A stretch of 14,854 bases of DNA. Source: an uncultured Syntrophomonadaceae bacterium. Its GTDB lineage: Bacteria > Bacillota > Syntrophomonadia > Syntrophomonadales > Syntrophomonadaceae. The position numbers and the translations under genes were made by a program. The notes beneath the pieces were generated by a model. It was not told where the DNA came from, searched no databases, and saw nothing but the letters and a program-made list of their open reading frames with translations. Where the stretch lies: positions 1 through 14,854 of the forward strand of contig CALXSZ010000085.1 of assembly GCA_944391275.1 (NCBI GenBank), written 5' to 3'. Position 1 is the stretch's first letter. Each line of letters begins with the position of its first letter. Shown here one piece after another: positions 1 to 6,696 of this stretch.

Positions 1-1307
1 GAAGTTATACCAGTGGGGATGCAACGGATAGCGCAACGGTTTCGATCGAGTTGGTTGCATTGGCCGAACGCGAGCGCAGCGTGTTTGATATTGCGGAAGA
101 AATTCGTAGCTTAATGGGGGATATTGCCGGAGCCAAAATTTCTGTTGGGGTAACCTCTTCCATGGGATCAAGTGGAGGCAGTACTTCCGGAGTTGAAGTA
201 AATATTAACGGGGATGATCTGGACACGTTAAAAGAAATTTCCGATCAAGTGGAGGAAATTGTAAAGGCTGTCCCCGGGACTCGTGAAGTTACCAGTAACT
301 TAAGCGATGGCGATCCGGAACTTCAAGTACGGGTCGATCGTCAACGTGCTGCGAATTATGGCTTAAGCGCTTATACAATTGCGGCTGAGATACAGGCGGC
401 TTTAGATGGAACAACGGTTACGCAATATCGTACGGAAGGAGATGAGTACGATATTGTGGTGAGCTATCCGCAAAGCGATGAAAAAGACGTTAGCTATTTA
501 GAAAATTTGATTTTGCATAGCAGTACGGGCATGTCGGTTCCTTTATCGCAAGTGGCCTCCATGGAGACGGAGGAAGGGCCTCAAACCATTGTGCGCTATG
601 ACTCGGTCCGTCGCGCCACGGTAAGCTGCGATATTTATGGACGCGATTTAGGATCGGTTTCTTCGGAAATTCAGGCGGCTGTTGATGAAATGCAGCTTCC
701 CAGCGGATACAATATTGAACTGGGCGGAAGTAATGAGAGTATGACGGAAAGCTTTGCAAGCTTGGGTTATGCAATGCTTTTGGGACTATTCCTGGTTTAT
801 GCGGTTATGGCCATCCAGTACGAATCCTTCTTAGATCCGTTTATTATCATGTGTTCGATTCCGACTTCTGTTATTGGAGCGCTGTTAGGGTTATTTGTTA
901 CGGGGCGTTCCTTAGGGGTCACCGCAATGATCGGAATGATTATGTTAATAGGGATTGTTGTTGCGAACGCCATTTTATTGGTGGAATATACCAATCAGCT
1001 TCGGGAGCAGGGATTAGATTGTCATGAAGCGCTGGCGGAAGCTGGGAAAACCCGTTTGCGTCCGATTTTAATGACGTCGTTTTGTACGGCTTTAGCGATG
1101 CTTCCGATTGCATTAGCGTTAGGAGAAGGAGCCGAAATACAGGCGCCTTTGGCAACAGTTGTTATTGGGGGACTGATTGTTTCAACCTTCTTAACGTTAT
1201 TCTTTGTACCGGTTATTTACTCGCTCTTCGACGCTATGCGCACGAAAGTGATGAGAAAACAGAAAAAATCTCGAATCGCCAAACTCGAGGAACAACCGGA
1301 AGGATAA
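1..1307 (+). CDS. RND (HAE1/AcrB-like) efflux permease, C-terminal part
   Basis: Open from the left edge (first full codon at 3) to TAA at 1305-1307. The 434 visible residues are roughly the last 40% of a family protein of about 1,030 residues. The first ~240 residues form the end of the second large extracytoplasmic loop (porter/docking region). Five hydrophobic spans follow, as expected for TM8-TM12, starting near 'LGYAMLLGLFLVYAVMAIQY' (about 760-820). The TM10-11 block 'GIVVANAILLVEY' and 'TRLRPILMTS' is the family signature. By homology it is a proton-driven inner-membrane exporter of drugs, lipids or detergents working with an adaptor protein. The lysine that AcrB carries before NAIL in TM10 is Ala here; from memory, Bacillota SwrC-like members also lack it, so this is not a defect by itself. 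The TM4 Asp pair lies outside the window. A TetR gene follows after 50 bases. Family certain; substrate unknown. Confidence 0.93.
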   Translation, partial: SYTSGDATDSATVSIELVALAERERSVFDIAEEIRSLMGDIAGAKISVGVTSSMGSSGGSTSGVEVNINGDDLDTLKEISDQVEEIVKAVPGTREVTSNLSDGDPELQVRVDRQRAANYGLSAYTIAAEIQAALDGTTVTQYRTEGDEYDIVVSYPQSDEKDVSYLENLILHSSTGMSVPLSQVASMETEEGPQTIVRYDSVRRATVSCDIYGRDLGSVSSEIQAAVDEMQLPSGYNIELGGSNESMTESFASLGYAMLLGLFLVYAVMAIQYESFLDPFIIMCSIPTSVIGALLGLFVTGRSLGVTAMIGMIMLIGIVVANAILLVEYTNQLREQGLDCHEALAEAGKTRLRPILMTSFCTALAMLPIALALGEGAEIQAPLATVVIGGLIVSTFLTLFFVPVIYSLFDAMRTKVMRKQKKSRIAKLEEQPEG

Positions 1308-1357
1308 ATGGTTTTTACTCGTAACAGCTCGTTGCGGCAGAAGGGAGTCAAGTAGAA

Positions 1358-1996
1358 ATGGGTCATATGGATACGAAAATGAGCCGGAGCCGCCAAAAAA
1401 AGGAAGAGAAAAGGCAATTTATTTTAGATGCGGCTCGGAAAATTTTTACGCGCGAGGGTTATCACAATGCACGGATCGAGGCTATTGCAGCGGAAGCGGG
1501 TGTTGGAAAAGGAACGGTGTATGAGTATTTTTCCAGTAAACAGGAATTGTTCCAAAAAATGCTGGAGACCAAATATGAGCTATATCGACAAATATTTTTT
1601 CCCATTTATCAGAAAAATCCTTCTTTAGAAGAAGGAATCTGCGAGGTCATCAAAAATCATATTGAGCGCTGTATAGAAAATCGGGAATTGACTTTCCTGA
1701 TTATGCAGGAACTTCCTTCCATGGAGGGGGATTTAAAGAAGTGGTTTTTGGAATTAAACCGGAAAAGAGAAAGACTTTTCCGTAAGTATGTTACAAAAGT
1801 GATTCATGATCATATCATCCGGGATATTGATATGGATGCGTTCATATGTTTAATTTCAGGAATGATGACCTACTTGGAATTGGAGATTGCCATGAAAAAA
1901 TGGGATCGTGATCTGGATCAAACGGCACGCGCGCTTACGGATATCCTGTTAAATGGGATTAAACCGAACGATCCGTCAAGCATTCGCTTAGAATAA
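1358..1996 (+). CDS. TetR/AcrR-family transcriptional regulator
   Basis: A 212-residue protein, normal for the family. The N-terminal helix-turn-helix domain covers about residues 13-60, with the typical order ILDAARKIFTREGY, IEAIAAEAGV, GKGTVYEYFSSKQEL. The helical C-terminal half is divergent and would bind a ligand and dimerise. Start ATG 1358 has AAGGGAG (1341-1347) ten bases upstream; an in-frame ATG at 1367 is a weaker alternative. It lies 50 bases after the RND permease on the same strand with no terminator between, so it is probably co-transcribed and represses the pump operon and itself. I see no clear palindromic operator in the 50-base gap, so the operator is likely upstream of the window. 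The ligand cannot be predicted. Confidence 0.93.
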   Translation: MGHMDTKMSRSRQKKEEKRQFILDAARKIFTREGYHNARIEAIAAEAGVGKGTVYEYFSSKQELFQKMLETKYELYRQIFFPIYQKNPSLEEGICEVIKNHIERCIENRELTFLIMQELPSMEGDLKKWFLELNRKRERLFRKYVTKVIHDHIIRDIDMDAFICLISGMMTYLELEIAMKKWDRDLDQTARALTDILLNGIKPNDPSSIRLE

Positions 1997-2055
1997 GGAA
2001 ATAGAAAAGGCGGGAAATGGAAAAATGCGTTAGATGAAAAACATCCTGCCAAAAC

Positions 2056-2097
2056 GGACAGTCGATATTCTATTGAAATGATCGGCTGTCCATTTTT
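2056..2097 (+). terminator. Intrinsic terminator after the RND-TetR unit
   Basis: Arms GGACAGTCGAT (2056-2066) and ATCGGCTGTCC (2081-2091) form an 11-bp stem with one G-U pair and a 14-base loop, followed by A and a T-run at 2093-2097. It ends the plus-strand unit 60 bases after the tetR stop. On the minus strand the same stem is followed by GTTTT, so it may also end the convergent ABC-F transcript, more weakly. Confidence 0.85.
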
Positions 2098-2152
2098 GAT
2101 TTATGCGGTTGTACGGTAAGAAGACATGAGGATGGTTTTGCGTATTTGTTCT

Positions 2153-3619
2153 TTAAAGTGAAATGATTTTAGTGGCGACGGCTCTCTGGAAGGCTTGATC
2201 ATGTTCTACAAAAATCATCGAGGGAGAAAACGTTTGCAAAAGGCGTTCGATTTGCATTCGAGAATAAATGTCAATAAAGTTTAAGGGTTCATCCCAAATA
2301 TATAGATGTGCCCGATCACAAAGACTTTTGGCAAGGAGGACTTTCTTTTTTTGTCCCGCTGAAAGATCAGCTAGATCTTTTTCAAATTGAATACGGTTAA
2401 AATCCATTTTGCGAAGAATGGTTTTAAACAACGTTTCGTTGACGCCCTGTGCATGGATAAAATCGCTCAAATTTCCCCGAAGTTGCGAGACGTCTTGTGG
2501 AACGTAGGAGATGACCATTCCGGAAGCTTCAGTGAGATGACCCATATAGGGAAGTTTTTTTTCAACAATCAGTTTAAGAAGACTGCTTTTGCCACTTCCG
2601 TTTCGACCTTCCAACGCGACGCGTTCTCCTGGATGCACAGAAAAACTGAGCGGCTGATGGATAACTCCGTGCGGCCCCATGACTGCGACTTGGGCAAGCG
2701 TTACCAGGGTTTTACCGGGAGGCGGTAAAGGGGATAGTTTTAATGTCTCGCAGTTTTCGGTGTTTTTAAGCAATTCCGTTTTTTCTTCGATTGCTTGCAT
2801 TCTCCGATTTTCCATAGATTTGGCGCGTTTCATCATTTTAGCAGACCGATGACCGATGAATCCTTTATCCACTTTGTTTCCGGAATTTTTTGAAGCTTCC
2901 ACTCGATCCGACCAGTTGCTGGAACGCTTGTGCGCCTGATGAAGTCGAGCGATATCTTTTTTTAATTGTTCGTTTCGAGTATACTCAAAATTTTGCTGAC
3001 GTTCAAAATTTTCCATCCATGAAGAAAAGTTTCCGGTTTGGACCTCAATGGAAGTTTTATTCAATGACAACACGTGATCCACGCATTTGTCCAAAAAAAC
3101 TCGATCATGAGAAACAAGAATGAATCCCTTTTGCCGGTTCAAATAAGTGGCTACCACGTTTCTTGCGTCTTTGTCTAAATGATTGGTTGGTTCGTCGATC
3201 AGATGAAAATATCCATCCTTTAAAAAAAGCGCCGATAAAAGAACTTTTGCTTGTTCGCCTAAAGACAAATGATCAAAACGGCGATAAAGAACCGATTCGG
3301 GAACATTTAAATAAGAAAATTCCCGCAAGAATTCCCATTCTTGTGCAAAAGGGCAAATTCCCTGCAAAATATCCACGGTTAGCTGTTTCTTATCTGCAAC
3401 AGGATAAGGAAAATAGTCGAAGGGAACCGAAGCGATTATTTTGCCCTGATAGTCGTAATCGCCCGTGAGTAAACGTAAAAAGGTGGTTTTGCCACGACCG
3501 TTTCGCCCGATAAAACCCACCTTCCAGTTGCTATCGATTTGAAAATGGGCTTTTTCAAAAATAGGATCCGGATGACCTGGATATGAAAAAGTGAGATTTT
3601 CTATTTTTATGATGGACAT
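2153..3619 (-). CDS. ABC-F ATPase, Lsa-type ribosomal protection protein
   Basis: A 488-residue protein with two ATP-binding cassettes and no membrane segments, the ABC-F plan. Cassette 1: Walker A GRNGRGKT (38-45), signature LSLGEQ (118-123), Walker B LIDEPTNHLD (140-149). A charged helical linker (about 190-300) includes 'KGFIGHRSAKMMKRAK'. Cassette 2: Walker A GRNGSGKS (338-345), signature LSAGQ (419-423), and the variant Walker B WDEPLNFID (442-450) with switch His473. The GRNGRGKT, KGFIGH and WDEPLNFID forms are those I associate with the Lsa group, whose members displace lincosamides, pleuromutilins and streptogramin A from the ribosomal peptidyl-transferase centre. Length also fits (Lsa about 500). 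Start ATG 3617-3619 has AAGGGG eight bases upstream. The resistance role is inferred from family; the long structured leader supports drug-inducible expression. Confidence 0.88.
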   Translation of the reverse strand: MSIIKIENLTFSYPGHPDPIFEKAHFQIDSNWKVGFIGRNGRGKTTFLRLLTGDYDYQGKIIASVPFDYFPYPVADKKQLTVDILQGICPFAQEWEFLREFSYLNVPESVLYRRFDHLSLGEQAKVLLSALFLKDGYFHLIDEPTNHLDKDARNVVATYLNRQKGFILVSHDRVFLDKCVDHVLSLNKTSIEVQTGNFSSWMENFERQQNFEYTRNEQLKKDIARLHQAHKRSSNWSDRVEASKNSGNKVDKGFIGHRSAKMMKRAKSMENRRMQAIEEKTELLKNTENCETLKLSPLPPPGKTLVTLAQVAVMGPHGVIHQPLSFSVHPGERVALEGRNGSGKSSLLKLIVEKKLPYMGHLTEASGMVISYVPQDVSQLRGNLSDFIHAQGVNETLFKTILRKMDFNRIQFEKDLADLSAGQKKKVLLAKSLCDRAHLYIWDEPLNFIDIYSRMQIERLLQTFSPSMIFVEHDQAFQRAVATKIISL

Positions 3620-3624
3620 ATTAT

Positions 3625-3657
3625 CATCCCCTTGTATAAAGTATCATACTGGGGATG
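3625..3657 (-). promoter_or_regulatory. Hairpin sequestering the ABC-F Shine-Dalgarno site
   Basis: On the minus strand CATCCCC (3657-3651) is exactly complementary to GGGGATG (3631-3625), which contains most of the AAGGGG ribosome binding site of the ABC-F gene. Inside the loop GTAT and ATAC can add four more pairs. When folded, the start region would be masked. CCATCC of the 5' arm (3658-3653) could instead pair with either of two GGATGG copies upstream in the leader (3834-3829, 3775-3770), giving a possible switch. Pairings read by eye; no energy calculated. Confidence 0.65.
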
Positions 3658-3686
3658 GACGTTATATTGGTTGGCTTTATACAGAC

Positions 3687-3720
3687 AAAAAGACTGCAAG
3701 AAAATCCAATCTTTGCAGCC
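3687..3720 (-). terminator. Intrinsic terminator inside the ABC-F leader (attenuator)
   Basis: Minus strand: GGCTGCAA (3720-3713) pairs with TTGCAGTC (3699-3692) with one G-U pair, preceded by AAAA and followed by TTTTT (3691-3687). It lies about 180 bases downstream of the promoter and 67 bases before the ABC-F ATG, on the same strand. It would stop the transcript before the gene unless read through. This position is typical of an attenuator rather than of an end-of-gene terminator; no gene on this strand ends just upstream except the 8-codon leader ORF. Confidence 0.75.
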
Positions 3721-3853
3721 TTTTCATATCCATTTCATTGTTTATACGGCTAAAAACACAATGTTTTACCCATCCAAAGAGGAAGTAAAAGTATTCATGA
3801 TTTCATTTTCTTGCCAACGATGGAGCGCCCATCCGCCATACCATAGTTTTTCA

Positions 3854-3880
3854 TTATTTATGAGCAAGAAATAAAATCAT
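3854..3880 (-). CDS. Leader peptide MILFLAHK upstream of ABC-F gene
   Basis: An 8-codon ORF, ATG 3880-3878 to TAA 3856-3854, translating to MILFLAHK. A perfect AGGAGG lies 7 bases before the ATG, a better ribosome binding site than that of the main gene. It begins about 20 bases after the predicted transcription start and lies upstream of both the leader terminator and the SD-masking hairpin. Short hydrophobic leader peptides in this place are known to sense ribosome-targeting drugs by stalling (erm genes, the ABC-F gene msrD). The coding potential is read directly; the sensing role is inference. Confidence 0.7.
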   Translation of the reverse strand: MILFLAHK

Positions 3881-3907
3881 CTTTTCACCTCCTACAAATC
3901 TTTTTAT

Positions 3908-3936
3908 AGTTTAGTATAGAAGAATTCGGTTGTCAA
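3908..3936 (-). promoter_or_regulatory. Housekeeping-type promoter of the ABC-F leader
   Basis: Minus strand: perfect -35 TTGACA (3936-3931), 17-base spacer, -10 TAAACT (3913-3908, four of six consensus bases). Predicted start near 3901, giving a leader of about 280 bases. The 382 bases between the ABC-F and metallopeptidase genes (3620-4001) are explained mainly by this promoter, the leader ORF, the terminator and the SD hairpin. Confidence 0.75.
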
Positions 3937-4001
3937 GTTCCTCCCGTTATCGTTTCCCTCAGACTCCTTTTGATGCCAAAAGAATTTGTTAACGAAAAAA
4001 T

Positions 4002-4742
4002 CTAGCGCGGTTGTTTAAGTTCCTCGCGATATTGCTTCCAATCCGGCACGAAATTTTCCAACAAAGCATAGAACGCTTTTGAGTGATTGGGTTGGATGAA
4101 GTGACAAAACTCGTGCCAAACAACATATTCGATGCATTCAGGGGAATACTTCAGAAGATGGGCGTTTAGCGTGACGATACCCTTCTGAGGATTACACGAC
4201 CCCCACTTTGAACGGAGTGTTTTAATACGTATCTGAGGAAAAACAACGCCGTATTTTTGAAAAGAACGATGGATTTTTACAGCGGCCCGATAAAAAATCT
4301 TTTGACATTGCGCCAACCAAAATTGATCCCACAGAGCTTTTTTTTGCTGAATATTCTCCGTATTGGGCAGAATCAAATATAGAAAATGTTCGTCTGCAAA
4401 AACGGACGCTGGATCTCCCTTAAGAACCTTTAAGATAAGCGAACGGCCTAAGAAGAAAAATGCTTCTCCGCTGACATATTGTGGAATCGGCGGAGGAGTT
4501 GGGTTTTCCGTCTGTAACTGTGCGAATGCGCGAGAAATAAAGGCTTTTTTAGAAAGGACAAAACGATCGATCTCCGTAACCGGTACCCATGGCGGTGCGG
4601 AGACGAAAATTTTGTGATCTGCGTAAATCCGTAAGTTGACGTTTTTTACTTTTTTATATTCTAAAAAATAGGAAAGATTTTCTCCGGCATGAATAAGTTC
4701 ATGAAATTCTGGTTTTCTTTTCACATTCATGTCTCCCGTCAT
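4002..4742 (-). CDS. YgjP-like (DUF45) zinc metallopeptidase
   Basis: A 246-residue protein if started at ATG 4742. It carries the YgjP/DUF45 signatures: RSKWGSC (from residue 177) and the zinc site HEFCH (H210, E211, H214) with a third ligand His220 in NHSKAF. It ends in the usual VPDWKQYREEL-like tail. No signal peptide or membrane span is expected, so it is probably cytoplasmic. The cellular substrate of this family is poorly known. The start is uncertain. ATG 4742 has AGAGG seven bases upstream, but that site overlaps the expected transcription start of the 4755-4760 promoter. GTG 4724 has GGGAG eight bases upstream and is a real alternative. An upstream ATG at 4865 would add a hydrophobic stretch overlapping the divergent promoters and gene, and is rejected. 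Gene is monocistronic by appearance. Confidence 0.85.
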   Translation of the reverse strand: MTGDMNVKRKPEFHELIHAGENLSYFLEYKKVKNVNLRIYADHKIFVSAPPWVPVTEIDRFVLSKKAFISRAFAQLQTENPTPPPIPQYVSGEAFFFLGRSLILKVLKGDPASVFADEHFLYLILPNTENIQQKKALWDQFWLAQCQKIFYRAAVKIHRSFQKYGVVFPQIRIKTLRSKWGSCNPQKGIVTLNAHLLKYSPECIEYVVWHEFCHFIQPNHSKAFYALLENFVPDWKQYREELKQPR

Positions 4743-4749
4743 TTTTCTG

Positions 4750-4764
4750 CCTCTATTATAGAGG
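4750..4764 (-). promoter_or_regulatory. Promoter -10 of the metallopeptidase inside a palindrome
   Basis: Minus strand -10 TATAAT (4760-4755) is a perfect consensus match. It sits within the inverted repeat CCTCTA-TTA-TAGAGG (4750-4764), which could be a repressor operator. No convincing -35 box is seen at 16-18 bases. The predicted start near 4748 leaves almost no leader before ATG 4742. Confidence 0.5.
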
Positions 4765-4806
4765 AAAAAGCGTATCGAATCCGAACCGCTAAGACAGAAA
4801 GATTTG

Positions 4807-4815
4807 TGGTATAAT
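4807..4815 (+). promoter_or_regulatory. Extended -10 promoter of the phosphohexomutase-like operon
   Basis: TGG followed by TATAAT (4810-4815) is an extended -10 element, which can act without a good -35; none is obvious near 4787-4792. It lies 35 bases before the ATG at 4851, whose ribosome binding site is AGAGGA (4835-4840). It is divergent from the metallopeptidase promoter, with the two -10 elements about 50 bases apart. Confidence 0.6.
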
Positions 4816-4850
4816 ATAACATAAGAAAAAACAGAGAGGAATAGCGCAGC

Positions 4851-6317
4851 ATGGAAAAATTCCACTTTACTTCAGCGGGATGGATTGCAACCATCGCCAA
4901 AGATTTTACTTTTGAGAACGTACGGAAGGTCACGCAAGGCATTGCAAACTATATTAAACAGCATGATTTAGGTCGTCGAGGCATTATTGTGGCGTATGAT
5001 CACCGTTTTATGTCCGAGGATTTTGCGTCTGAATGTACACGAGTTCTTTTGGGGAACGGAATCCACGTTTGGCGGGCGGCAAAGGCCCTTCCGGCTCCAG
5101 CCGTCAGTTATGCGGTCTATAAGCTGCAATTGGGCGGAGGCATTATGATTACAGCGAATTATGGGAATGCCCGTCAAAGCGGCGTGAAATTTATTCCAGA
5201 ATATGCGGGTCCTTTATTGGAAGAGTCTATTCAAAAAATTGCTTACGAAACGCAAAAGGTGCTGGAGAAAGAAAAAATCTATGAAATGGATATTGAAGAA
5301 GCGCGTGAATTTGATTTGGTTCATGAAGTGCAGATTGATTCTGAATATATGAATCATTTAAAAAGACTTATTCTTCCCAGCCTGTTCCATAAACTGGGGG
5401 AGCGCCCAATCCGAGTGGTCGTCGATCCGATGTTTGGTTCGGGAATGGGCTATGTGGATAAAATGCTGTTGGAACTAGGATGCGACGTTAAATTAATTAA
5501 TAACTATCGAGATCCTCTTTTTGGAGGGCTTATTCCAGCTCCGTGGGACAATATGCTGACGGATTTAAAAAGGGCGGTGATTAGTTATCACGCGGACTTG
5601 GGACTGGCGCTAGATGGGGACGGCGGTATTTTTGGCGTGATTGATGAGAAGGGACAGTTTGTTACGACGAATCATGTGGTGAGTATGATTCTGGTTCATT
5701 TACTCAAGACCCGAACCCTAAGAGGCCCGGTTTGCCGCTCCATTGCGACTACCCATATGCTCGATCGTATCGCCCGTGAAAATGGTCTTCCTCTTATCGA
5801 AACGGCCGTGGGTTTTCGTTATGTAGCCGATACCATGCGTCAAAAATCCTGTATGCTGGGAGCTGAAGAAAACGGCGGATTGACGGTTATGGGGCATAAT
5901 TCAGATAAAGATGGGATCCTTGCCTGCCTATTAACGGCGGAAGCGCGTATTGCAGGAGATAAACCGCTAAGCGTTCTATTAGAGGATTTATTTGCTGAGT
6001 ACGGGACGCTTTATAATCAGAGAATTGACCAACCGATTACGCCGGAAAAAAGAGAATATATCGCGGAGAAATTGAAAGTATGGAGTCCACGCAGTTTAGC
6101 AGGTTATAAGATCCTGGATACGAAAAATGTTGAAAATGGCAAAGGGAAATGGCTGGAATTTGAAAACGAATCTTGGATGTTGGTGCGCGAAGCGGAAACA
6201 GTGGATAAATTACGCATTTATATGGAGAGTCCGAACAAGAAATTCTTGTATGATATCGAAAATTTTATTCAGCAAGAACCTGAGAATCTTTTCTCCAACA
6301 CGTCGATTTCAGGATAA
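4851..6317 (+). CDS. Phosphohexomutase-fold protein with degraded active site
   Basis: A 488-residue intact ORF aligning by eye along its whole length with bacterial phosphoglucomutase/phosphomannomutase enzymes, including the 'GVKFIPEYAGP' block and a four-domain order. The four catalytic loops are all altered. The phosphoserine loop TASHNP is TANYGN, with Asn103 in place of the phosphorylated Ser. The metal loop DGDxDR is DGDGGI (255-260), losing the third Asp and the Arg. The sugar loop EESGG is EENGG (339-343). The phosphate loop RPSGTEP is REAETVD (446-452). Without the serine and full metal site, normal phosphate transfer is not expected. The frame is open, codon use looks like its neighbours and the fold blocks are kept, so it is a candidate pseudoenzyme (sensor, scaffold or sugar-phosphate binder) rather than a decaying gene. 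It begins an operon with the 103-residue membrane protein (67 bases on) and comF. True function unknown. Confidence 0.85.
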   Translation: MEKFHFTSAGWIATIAKDFTFENVRKVTQGIANYIKQHDLGRRGIIVAYDHRFMSEDFASECTRVLLGNGIHVWRAAKALPAPAVSYAVYKLQLGGGIMITANYGNARQSGVKFIPEYAGPLLEESIQKIAYETQKVLEKEKIYEMDIEEAREFDLVHEVQIDSEYMNHLKRLILPSLFHKLGERPIRVVVDPMFGSGMGYVDKMLLELGCDVKLINNYRDPLFGGLIPAPWDNMLTDLKRAVISYHADLGLALDGDGGIFGVIDEKGQFVTTNHVVSMILVHLLKTRTLRGPVCRSIATTHMLDRIARENGLPLIETAVGFRYVADTMRQKSCMLGAEENGGLTVMGHNSDKDGILACLLTAEARIAGDKPLSVLLEDLFAEYGTLYNQRIDQPITPEKREYIAEKLKVWSPRSLAGYKILDTKNVENGKGKWLEFENESWMLVREAETVDKLRIYMESPNKKFLYDIENFIQQEPENLFSNTSISG

Positions 6318-6384
6318 AAAGAAAAGAGACATCATTCTGAACCGTATAAGCATAAACTGTAAGAAAAAACGAGGAGGAAGTTTT

Positions 6385-6696
6385 ATGCTTGTAGTGGTTC
6401 AATTGTTATGCGGCGTTTTGTATTTGGTTGTCCTTTTTGGATTAATCTTGGGGAGTGTTCTGCGCGGACGACATTCGGGAGAAGAGAAACGCGTTTGCAT
6501 TCGGGAAGCCGCTCATGCGGAACAGGAGATTTTTCGGGCCAGACGACGTCTTCGTATCAATGAACGGTTAGTTATATGTCTTCCATTTGAGCAAATTTTC
6601 GATCGGGAATTGTGTTATATTGTTGCGCATATGCAACAAAAGGATCCTGCATTGCGCGTTTTATGGATCAAAGAAAAGGAGGCCCGAGCCGGATAA
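6385..6696 (+). CDS. Hypothetical small membrane protein, 103 residues
   Basis: Not recognised. ATG 6385 has GAGGAGG (6371-6377) seven bases upstream, a very strong site. A longer reading of the frame back into the preceding gene is not needed. Residues 1-26 are a single hydrophobic span (VVVQLLCGVLYLVVLFGLILGSVL). An Arg/Glu-rich segment follows (about 27-60), then a compact part with 'RLVICLPFEQIF' and a charged tail ending KEKEARAG. By charge the C-terminal part should be cytoplasmic. The stop TAA shares its last base with the comF start (TAATG), so the two are translationally coupled. It lies between the degraded phosphohexomutase and comF in one apparent operon. It could be a membrane anchor or partner for one of them; nothing in the sequence proves this. 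Confidence 0.8.
   Translation: MLVVVQLLCGVLYLVVLFGLILGSVLRGRHSGEEKRVCIREAAHAEQEIFRARRRLRINERLVICLPFEQIFDRELCYIVAHMQQKDPALRVLWIKEKEARAG

Noticed and set aside
490..774. Opposite-strand ORF of 94 codons inside the RND permease
   Set aside because: Shadow of a strongly conserved coding frame; no ribosome binding site or recognisable protein. The same applies to other antisense ORFs inside secA, prfB, gap and pgk.
3803..3844. Second 13-codon ORF in the ABC-F leader (minus strand, starts ATG 3844)
   Set aside because: No Shine-Dalgarno-like sequence before it; it is probably chance, and the region is better explained by RNA folding.
3967..3982. CTTTTG-ATGC-CAAAAG inverted repeat downstream of the metallopeptidase gene
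   Set aside because: Six-bp stem with only two G-C pairs and no U-run on either strand; could be chance.
4743..4865. Longer start (ATG 4865) for the metallopeptidase, adding 41 residues with a hydrophobic stretch
   Set aside because: The extension crosses the divergent promoters and the start of the opposite gene, and lacks family similarity; ATG 4742 or GTG 4724 is preferred.
6127..6384. Upstream extension of the 103-residue gene into the end of the phosphohexomutase-like gene
   Set aside because: The strong GAGGAGG at 6371-6377 points to ATG 6385, and the extension overlaps a well-supported gene in another frame.
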